Source: Neisseriaceae bacterium
GTDB lineage: Bacteria > Pseudomonadota > Gammaproteobacteria > Burkholderiales > UBA11063
DNA length: 5,120 nucleotides
NCBI GenBank assembly: GCA_947441745.1
Contig: CANEUJ010000107.1
Coordinates: 1 to 5,120 of the forward strand
Direction: 5' to 3'
Shown: one piece after another, positions 1 through 5,120 of the stretch
How positions within the stretch are numbered: position 1 is the first letter of the stretch
How the letters are laid out: each line of letters starts with the position of its first letter
Made by a program: the position numbers and the translations under genes
The notes under the pieces: generated by a model
The model's input: the letters and a program-made list of their open reading frames with translations, nothing else
Database searches by the model: none
Told to the model about the DNA's origin: nothing

Positions 1-33
1 AACAATTTGTGCTTCACTTGCATGTTTAGTCAT
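1..33 (-). CDS. N-terminus of an unidentified protein (partial, runs off the left edge)
   Basis: An ATG at 33-31 opens a frame reading MTKHASEAQIV up to the window edge. It is preceded by a textbook Shine-Dalgarno sequence, AAGGAG at 46-41, with a 7-base spacer, which is the strongest ribosome-binding site in this window. The gene lies downstream of truB on the same strand, but a 249-base gap with a terminator-like hairpin and promoter-like hexamers suggests its own transcription unit. Eleven residues are too few to name the product. They do not resemble the start of TypA/BipA, RpsO or Pnp, which often follow truB in other proteobacteria. The evidence is the start site only; the reading frame could not be tested further. 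Confidence 0.55.
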   Translation of the reverse strand, partial: MTKHASEAQIV

Positions 34-58
34 ACCTTAACTCCTTAACAACGACTAA

Positions 59-134
59 ATTTTACCAAATTGTCTACTTTTACAGTGTGTAATTATACGG
101 GTACCTGACAAAATGCTCTCATAATTTATGTCAA
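59..134 (-). promoter_or_regulatory. Candidate promoter region for the left-edge gene
   Basis: Reading the minus strand towards the start codon at 33, there is a TTGACA at 134-129, a perfect TATAAT at 97-92, and an extended -10-like TGGTAAAAT at 67-59. The TTGACA and TATAAT are 31 bases apart, which is too far for one sigma-70 promoter, so they cannot simply be paired. TATAAT with a poor -35, or the extended -10 with a leader of about 18 bases, are the two workable readings. The placement between a terminator-like hairpin and a strong ribosome-binding site supports a promoter somewhere here, but the exact site is uncertain. Confidence 0.35.
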
Positions 135-177
135 GCACAAATTCTACCATAAAATAACATTCATAATGCAGTGAAAT

Positions 178-204
178 CAAAAATTAGAACTACCTTTTGT
201 TCTA
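178..204 (-). terminator. Weak intrinsic terminator-like hairpin after truB
   Basis: On the minus strand, TAGAAC (204-199) and GTTCTA (190-185) form a perfect 6-bp stem with an 8-base loop, followed by A and then five T (183-179). It starts about 78 bases past the truB stop codon, a plausible place for the end of the infB-truB operon. The stem has only two G:C pairs, so it would be a weak terminator. A second hairpin closer to truB, ATGCC/GGCAT with a TTGG loop at 266-253, is stronger in pairing but has no T tract. It might protect the transcript's 3' end or act with Rho. Confidence 0.4.
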
Positions 205-282
205 CGTCAAATATACTTCTTCAATTTCTCTTGAGTTATTACTCTAGCATGCATGCCCCAAGGCATCACATCCTATATTTGT

Positions 283-1188
283 TCATGCATATGAATGATA
301 GCAACTGGTATTCATTAACCTTACTGGTGTGACCAAACCTTTAAAGCACTTAGCTACCCCAAAAAACTGACTATCCCTATATAAGCATATTTTTTCGCCA
401 TCATTGCACGTACTTGATATAAAGCTATGTCCATTTTTTATATACCTAAAATCATCCTCATTTAACTCATATTTTGGCATTTCAGATAACATTATATCAA
501 CAGGTAGCAATAATTGTCGCCTTTGTTGTAACTCTAAGGAGGTTATATATTCTAAGCTTAATTTTTCATCTAAAACAAATTGATTAGATTTAGTTCTGAC
601 TAAACCTATAAGGTGGGCTCCACAACCTAGTTTTTGTCCTATATCATTTGCTAATGTTCTAATATAAGTACCTTTACTAGATAGTACTCTAAGCTTTATT
701 ATATCAAGAGCTATATATTCGAGTAGCTCTATTTCATGGATACAAATTTCACGTGATTTAATTACCACTTCCTCACCATCTCGAGCGTACTGATATAATG
801 CTTTGCCATTGACTTTGAGAGCTGAATAAATAGGCGGGGTTTGGGTAATAGTTCCTTTAAAACTATTTATGCACTCCAATATTTCGTCTAGAGTTGACGA
901 TACTATTGAGGTGCTAGTTATTTCACCCTCAGCATCATAAGTAGTTGTTGTTTGCCCAAGCTTGATAGTTGCAATATACTCTTTGTCACCATCAAGAAGA
1001 AATGACGAAAATTTGGTAGCTTCTCCAAAGCAAATAGGGAGTAGTCCTGTTGCTAGTGGATCTAATGTACCTGTATGCCCTGCTTTTGCTGCGTTAAATA
1101 AACGCCTCACCTTTTGAAGAGCTGTATTACTTGATAACCCAAGAGGTTTATTAAATAATAAAACCCCATTAACTTCTTCGTATTTCAC
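283..1188 (-). CDS. truB: tRNA pseudouridine(55) synthase TruB
   Basis: TruB converts U55 of the T-arm of nearly all tRNAs to pseudouridine and also acts as a tRNA chaperone in the cytoplasm. The 301-residue protein is of normal length. The family signature AGHTGTLDPLATG carries the catalytic aspartate (Asp43). Tyr71 in DKEY is the conserved base-stacking tyrosine. SKGTYIRTLANDIG (about residues 171-184) carries the conserved Tyr175 and Arg177 of the active site. The catalytic core runs to about residue 230; the rest, starting LLLPVDIML, is the small C-terminal RNA-binding (PUA-like) part. The start is GTG at 1188-1186. No in-frame ATG, GTG or TTG occurs between it and the upstream in-frame TGA at 1233-1231, and the NGVLL motif begins at residue 7 as expected. 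The Shine-Dalgarno sequence is poor: the leader is A/T-rich, with no GGAG-like core. The stop is TGA. The gene normally follows rbfA directly; here about 1.5 kb containing a decayed gene and a repeat array separates them. Confidence 0.97.
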   Translation of the reverse strand: MKYEEVNGVLLFNKPLGLSSNTALQKVRRLFNAAKAGHTGTLDPLATGLLPICFGEATKFSSFLLDGDKEYIATIKLGQTTTTYDAEGEITSTSIVSSTLDEILECINSFKGTITQTPPIYSALKVNGKALYQYARDGEEVVIKSREICIHEIELLEYIALDIIKLRVLSSKGTYIRTLANDIGQKLGCGAHLIGLVRTKSNQFVLDEKLSLEYITSLELQQRRQLLLPVDIMLSEMPKYELNEDDFRYIKNGHSFISSTCNDGEKICLYRDSQFFGVAKCFKGLVTPVRLMNTSCYHSYA

Positions 1189-1235
1189 AATTATTTTTTC
1201 TATCTGATAATTCTTTAATAATAAATTAATTCAGG

Positions 1236-1290
1236 CATTGATGACCCATTGATGACCCATTGATGACCCATTGATGACCCATTGATAACC
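1236..1290. repeat. Tandem repeat, five copies of an 11-bp unit
   Basis: Five head-to-tail copies of CATTGATGACC (plus strand) occupy 1236-1246, 1247-1257, 1258-1268, 1269-1279 and 1280-1290. The first four are identical; the fifth has one change (CATTGATAACC). The array begins seven bases beyond the stop codon of the decayed regulator and ends 48 bases before the truB start codon. Its near-perfect identity suggests recent expansion by strand slippage. The unit length is not a multiple of three and is close to one helical turn, so copies would lie on about the same face of the DNA. It contains no strong self-complementary stem. Function unknown. Confidence 0.93.
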
Positions 1291-1296
1291 AGTTCG

Positions 1297-2679
1297 CTAT
1301 TTTAGCTTATATTTAGTCAAGTATCCCGCACCATCTTGAATTAATATACCACTCATAATTAAACTTTTTAGATCACGTTTAGCAGTTTCTCTTGATGTAT
1401 TAACAATCTCTCTATATTTGGCATTTGTTATACTACCAAATTTTTTAACATATTCTACAGCTTTAAGTTGGCGATCAGTTAAATTCTCTGTATGATAATC
1501 TAATGTATTATTAGCAATATTTTCTAGCGGTACTCTATAAAAAAACAATCTAAATGTTCCAGCCTCAGATTTAAACATCGGTAGTGGATGTTTATATTCC
1601 TGCAATTCTTTTGCTATACGAGTAGTTCCACTTCCCCAGCGCTCTACTAACCCCATATAAAAAAATGCTTCAGCAATTTTTCTATTTCTAGGAAAAGAGT
1701 CATGCTCAGTAAATAACATTTCTGTCGTAAGCCCTAAAGGCAATCCACCAGCATTCCAGAATTCAAGACGCTCGTCATATAACCTTATCTGACTATGGGC
1801 ACCACTAGTATAGTCACGGTGACAAAGTAAATTGATTACTGATTCACGTATTGCATCTAATGGATATTCCCATATAACTTCACGCTGTGGGTTACCTGTA
1901 ATAATAAATGCAGTTTCTAGTCGCTCTCTAAACCAAGCCATTGTTCCATCTAATTGATTTAACAAAGAACCATGCATTTCTCTATCATCAACTATTAGAG
2001 TTGGCGAACGAAATCTTCCTAGTTTCAAAAATGCTGATCCAAAATACTATTCTGGGTCATCACAGAATAATAGTATACTCGCTCTAGTCGGTTTGTCATC
2101 AAAAATTAATTTTAATTTTCTTAAAAAATCAAATGGTGCTACATTATCAGGAACTGGGTGTCTTCCTGAACTCTTGACCATATCAATAAATCGACGAATA
2201 TTATTTAAATTAAGATCATTTAATGTTGCATTAGGTTCGATAGCTGCATCCCAAGTAGTACCATTGCTTGAAATTATACGCTGCATAATTTCTTCGTGGC
2301 TCATGCGTTGATTGCTTTTACCTACCCTACGAAAATATCGACCACGAAAACTAATGGGAGAGCTTAGAGATGGCGTAACAGTAATTACAACCACTATCTT
2401 ATTCTCGTATGAAATGTTTGTTATTGATGGTTGGATGCGCGGGTCAGTTGCCTCTTGTATTTTATTTGCAATATTTTCTAATGTTTTCTTGCCAATATCA
2501 AAACCGCAAATATCACCCGAGTCTTTAATGCCAAGTAATAATACACCGCCTCTAGCATTCATAAATGCTACAAGTTACTCAACTGCTTCATCATTAAACG
2601 ACTCTTTAAATTCAAGAACTTCAGACTCACCGCTCAAAACATGATGCAATAAATTTGTTACTGAAATAACTTCAGCCAT
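1297..2679 (-). pseudogene. Schlafen/AlbA_2-type ATP-binding transcriptional regulator, interrupted by two nonsense codons
   Basis: Reading one frame from ATG 2679-2677 to TAG 1299-1297 gives 460 codons with no frameshift but two internal stops: TAA at codon 35 (2577-2575) and TAG at codon 211 (2049-2047). The conceptual protein matches the common family of putative DNA-binding ATPase regulators. The N-terminal AlbA_2 (Schlafen-like) domain includes GESEVLEFKESF at residues 17-28 and ARGGVLLLGIKDSG after the first stop. A middle region includes FRGRYFRRVGKSN. The C-terminal GHKL-like ATPase part has RESVINLLCHRDY (about 278-290), EFWNAGGLP and FPRNRKIAEAFFYMGLVERWGSG. A final winged helix begins near LTDRQLKAVEYV. 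The second stop falls where homologues usually continue into YF..A..KLGRF, and the residues after it, YFGSAFLKLGRF, fit that pattern, so TAG looks like a one-base change from CAG. Fragments of 171 residues (from an internal ATG at 2562) and 243 residues (from TTG at 2028) could be made separately, but neither start has a convincing ribosome-binding site and neither is a full module pair. Such regulators are typically accessory genes. An assembly error at both sites is the main alternative. Confidence 0.88.
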
Positions 2680-2724
2680 AATAAATCCCAACCACTTAAT
2701 AAAAAAGCATAGCTTAATATATTT

Positions 2725-3111
2725 CTACTCTTGAGGCTCAACCACTTCCTCTTCATCTCTAAACTCTTCCTTAACTTTATTTAGCACGTTTAGCATATTA
2801 GTACCACGCATCATGGACTCATCATAGATAAATTTAAGCTGAGGAATTGTATAGGTTCTAAATCCTTTGGACAGTTCCGAACGAATAAAAGTCTTTGCCG
2901 AATCAAGTGCTTTTGTTACCTCATCACGTTTTTCTTCTTGAAGGACAGTCCAATATATCTTAGCCCAAGTATTGTCATCTGTTACTTCAACATCATTGAT
3001 AGTTACCCAAACAATACGAGGGTCTCTAACTTTTTGGCGCAGTATATCTACTACATCTTTTTGGATTTGATCAGCAATTCTTTGGCTTCGACCGTGACTA
3101 TATCTACGCAT
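2725..3111 (-). CDS. rbfA: 30S ribosome-binding factor RbfA
   Basis: RbfA binds the small ribosomal subunit during late maturation, near the 5' end of 16S rRNA, and is needed for its processing and for growth in the cold. The 128-residue product has the usual length and the type II KH fold signatures in order: R-x-ADQIQKDV at the start, KVRDPRI at residues 27-33, the strand VTINDVEVTDDNTWAKIYW, the helix SAKTFIRSEL (71-80), then TIPQLKFIYDES (88-99). The acidic C-terminal tail (EEFRDEEEVVEPQE) is typical of the less conserved end. In the interhelical AxG kink of the family the sequence appears as Ala72-Lys73-Thr74, so the glycine seems replaced. The ATG at 3111-3109 shares its A with the TAA of the upstream lipoprotein gene (TAATG), and no strong Shine-Dalgarno is visible, so translation is probably coupled. 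The stop is TAG. Confidence 0.96.
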   Translation of the reverse strand: MRRYSHGRSQRIADQIQKDVVDILRQKVRDPRIVWVTINDVEVTDDNTWAKIYWTVLQEEKRDEVTKALDSAKTFIRSELSKGFRTYTIPQLKFIYDESMMRGTNMLNVLNKVKEEFRDEEEVVEPQE

Positions 3112-3533
3112 TATTTAACCACACTTTCAAAATACTCATTACTTTCTAGCTGTATACTAAAATTATAATATTCAGGTTTTATTTTATACATATATCCTGT
3201 CCCAAGATCAATTAAAAATGCAGGTAATACTATCAAATTCCAATACCCTACGTTTTGAAACTCAGTTTCAACAAAAAAATCTTGATCTTTATATCCTGTT
3301 TTTTTAAGCGTAAGCTTTTGAGGAGAGTATCCTACACTCGGCAATATTATTGAGGTAGGTGTCATGCCATAATCAACACCATTCATATATAATTTGGCAC
3401 CATCTGGTATTGAATGAACCGTTACTTCACGATTATTTTGACCATATAAAGTAGCACAGCCACTAAGCAAAGTTAGTAGCACATATATGCCAAGAATAAT
3501 ATTAAAGCGTACGTTTAACTTCAGTAATTTCAT
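3111..3533 (-). CDS. Small PEGA-domain lipoprotein
   Basis: The 140-residue product opens with a typical lipoprotein signal peptide: a charged start (MKLLKLNVRF), a hydrophobic stretch, and the lipobox LSGC, with the cysteine at residue 26. The residues after the cysteine are Ala-Thr, not Asp, so the outer membrane is the likely destination. Residues about 37-85 (VTVHSIPDGAKLYMNG through GYKDQDFFVE) fit a PEGA-like beta domain, known from surface or envelope proteins. The C-terminal part contains FLIDLGTGYMYKIKPEYY, a motif I associate with small proteobacterial lipoproteins carrying such a domain. The exact role is unknown. The ATG at 3533 lies inside infB, giving a 32-base overlap in another frame; later start codons would destroy the signal peptide. 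The stop overlaps the rbfA start. Because of its position such a protein can be mislabelled as translation initiation factor 2, but it shares nothing with IF2. Confidence 0.85.
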   Translation of the reverse strand: MKLLKLNVRFNIILGIYVLLTLLSGCATLYGQNNREVTVHSIPDGAKLYMNGVDYGMTPTSIILPSVGYSPQKLTLKKTGYKDQDFFVETEFQNVGYWNLIVLPAFLIDLGTGYMYKIKPEYYNFSIQLESNEYFESVVK

Positions 3534-5120
3534 AAGCTTCTAAGATATCACCTTCTTTAAGATCATTATAATCACTCAATGATAGCCCACATTCATAACC
3601 AGATTTAACTTCTTTAGCATCATCTTTAAAACGCTTCAATGAGCTTAATTCGCCATCATGAATTACCATACTATCACGGATTAATCTAATTTTAGAATTT
3701 CGTTTGATAATACCCTCAGTTACCATACAACCAGCGATTACTAGTTTACCTACGCTAAAAAGTTGACGAATTGATACGTTACCAGTAATTATTTCTTTCT
3801 TCTCAGGAGATAACATACCAGTCATAGCCGCTTTGACATCATCAATAATTTCATAAATGATATTATAATAACGTATCTCAATACCATTTGCCTCAGCAAG
3901 TTTTTTGGCATTAGAATCAGCACGAGTATTAAAACCAATCACCAAAGCATTTGAAGCATTAGCTAAGTTAATATCAGATTCATTTATTCCACCAACTGCA
4001 GCATGGATGACTTGAACCTTAATCTCACCTGTAGACAATCTCTCAAGAGATCCAGTTATCGCTTCAAAAGAACCCTGTACATCAGATTTAATAATCACAG
4101 GTATATTTTGCACTACACCTTCATTAATTCCTGAGAACAAATTTTCTAATTTAGCACTTTGCTGGCGAGCAAGTTTTTCTTGACGTTGCTTATCTTGTCT
4201 AAAAGACGCAATTTCTCGTGCTTTTCTCTCATCACTAACAACTATCATATCGTCACCTGCAGATGGCACATCAGCTAAACCTAATAGCTCAACAGGAATA
4301 GATGGCCCTGCAACATTAACTTGACGTCCAAGTTCATCTATCATAGCACGAACCTTACCATAAGTAGTTCCAGCTAGCACCATATCACCGCGATTAAGTG
4401 TACCACTTTGAACCAAAACCGTCACAACAGATCCACGACCTTTATCAAGTCTTGACTCTATCACTACAGCCTTTGCTGGAGCATTAATTGGAGCTTTTAG
4501 TTCTAATACTTCCGCTTGTAATAAAATAGCATCAAGAAGATTATCTATACCCATGCCTGTAAGTGCTGAGATTGGTACGCACATTACATCTCCACCCCAC
4601 TCCTCAGTTACGACTTCATATTGAGTAAGTTCTTGCTTAACTTTATCTGGAGTTGCATCAGGCTTATCCATTTTATTAATTGCAACAACTATAGGCACAC
4701 CAGCAGCTTTAGCATGATGTATTGCTTCTATAGTTTGAGGCATTACACCATCATCAGCTGCAACTACCAAAATAACTATATCAGTTAATTGTGCACCTCG
4801 AGCCCTTAACTTCGTAAATGCTTCATGACCTGGGGTATCTAAAAAGGTAATAATACCATGCCCAGTATCAACGTGATAAGCACCAATATGCTGAGTAATA
4901 CCCCCAGCTTCACCATGAGCTACTTTAGCCTTACGAATATAATCAAGTAACGATGTCTTACCATGGTCAACATGACCCATAATAGTAACAATTGGTGCCC
5001 GATGTACTAAATCAGACTCTTCACGTTTAATTACATCTTCCAAAAAGCTCTCAGGATCATCTGCTTTACTAAGTTTGGCAGTATGTCCTAACTCTTCAAC
5101 TATAAGAACCGCAGTATCTT
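3502..5120 (-). CDS. infB: Translation initiation factor IF-2 (5'-partial)
   Basis: IF2 is the GTPase that brings formyl-methionyl initiator tRNA to the 30S subunit and promotes 50S joining. The frame is open to the right edge; the TTG at 5043 is an internal leucine codon, since the conserved sequence continues upstream as DTAVLIVEELGHT. About 538 residues are visible, which is the conserved C-terminal part of a protein usually 800-900 residues long. In order: the end of the pre-G region; the G domain with GHVDHGKT (4977-4954), GGITQHIG, DTPGHEAF, NKMD (4677-4666) and SALTG; domain II (VVIESRLDKGRG); the charged helical linker rich in K, R and Q; domain III (IIKSDVQGSFEAI); and the C-terminal fMet-tRNA-binding domain with SLKRFKDD and GYECGL (3600-3583), the residues contacting the formyl-methionyl end in the family. 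All catalytic motifs are intact. The TAA stop at 3504-3502 lies inside the next gene. The N-terminal region and the operon promoter are outside the window. Confidence 0.98.
   Translation of the reverse strand, partial: DTAVLIVEELGHTAKLSKADDPESFLEDVIKREESDLVHRAPIVTIMGHVDHGKTSLLDYIRKAKVAHGEAGGITQHIGAYHVDTGHGIITFLDTPGHEAFTKLRARGAQLTDIVILVVAADDGVMPQTIEAIHHAKAAGVPIVVAINKMDKPDATPDKVKQELTQYEVVTEEWGGDVMCVPISALTGMGIDNLLDAILLQAEVLELKAPINAPAKAVVIESRLDKGRGSVVTVLVQSGTLNRGDMVLAGTTYGKVRAMIDELGRQVNVAGPSIPVELLGLADVPSAGDDMIVVSDERKAREIASFRQDKQRQEKLARQQSAKLENLFSGINEGVVQNIPVIIKSDVQGSFEAITGSLERLSTGEIKVQVIHAAVGGINESDINLANASNALVIGFNTRADSNAKKLAEANGIEIRYYNIIYEIIDDVKAAMTGMLSPEKKEIITGNVSIRQLFSVGKLVIAGCMVTEGIIKRNSKIRLIRDSMVIHDGELSSLKRFKDDAKEVKSGYECGLSLSDYNDLKEGDILEAYEITEVKRTL

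Noticed and set aside
1236..1290. Repeat array considered as a CRISPR or an origin iteron cluster
   Set aside because: Units are 11 bp, head to tail with no spacers, and no cas or replication initiator gene is nearby.
2047..2049. Programmed readthrough or recoding of the internal TAG
   Set aside because: No known readthrough context such as a downstream CARYYA follows, TAG is an ordinary stop for rbfA, and the second nonsense codon at 2577-2575 fits decay better.
2054..2062. GGGTCATCA on the plus strand, matching 9 bases of the repeat array in inverted orientation
   Set aside because: It is a single short match inside coding sequence (Asp-Asp-Pro codons) and is readily explained by chance.
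2093..2644. Two plus-strand open frames (2093-2311 and 2312-2644)
   Set aside because: They lie antisense to the regulator pseudogene, match no family I recognise, and have no ribosome-binding site; the minus frame carries the conserved motifs.
2699..2715. Terminator-like AAGC/GCTT stem followed by T's just after rbfA
   Set aside because: The stem is only 4 bp with a 3-base loop, and two of the T's belong to the stem; too weak to call.
2938..3168. Plus-strand open frame of 76 codons
   Set aside because: It is a shadow of rbfA and the lipoprotein gene on the opposite strand, with biased composition and no recognisable domain.
5041..5043. TTG at 5043 as the start of the IF2 frame
   Set aside because: The frame stays open to the window edge with conserved IF2 sequence upstream, so this is an internal leucine codon of a truncated view of infB.

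Overview
The window is AT-rich proteobacterial DNA in which every gene lies on the minus strand, so transcription runs from high to low coordinates. It holds the 3' part of the conserved translation operon infB - rbfA - truB. The TruB and RbfA sequences look to me more beta-proteobacterial than enterobacterial, but this is judged from memory and a gamma-proteobacterium is also possible. Genes end in TAA, TAG and TGA, so the standard code is in use. Low GC plus a decayed gene would fit a host-associated or reduced genome, but that is inference.

Layout in transcription order: (1) 5120-3502, the 3' part of infB (IF2), whose 5' end is outside the window; (2) 3533-3111, a small PEGA-type lipoprotein gene that starts inside the end of infB and shares one base with rbfA; (3) 3111-2725, rbfA; (4) 2679-1297, a gene for a Schlafen/AlbA_2-type ATP-binding transcriptional regulator, broken by two in-frame nonsense codons but otherwise colinear; (5) 1290-1236, five head-to-tail copies of an 11-bp unit; (6) 1188-283, truB, with a GTG start; (7) a 249-bp gap with a weak terminator-like hairpin and promoter-like elements; (8) 33-1, the first 11 codons of an unidentified gene with a very good ribosome-binding site.

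IF2 (initiator tRNA delivery), RbfA (30S maturation) and TruB (tRNA U55 pseudouridine) form the usual translation operon. Two items depart from the standard set: the lipoprotein gene fused by overlaps between infB and rbfA, and the decayed regulator plus repeat array between rbfA and truB. I see no clearly new biological system. The best points for a second look are the doubly interrupted regulator, the repeat array in front of truB, and the overlapping lipoprotein gene.
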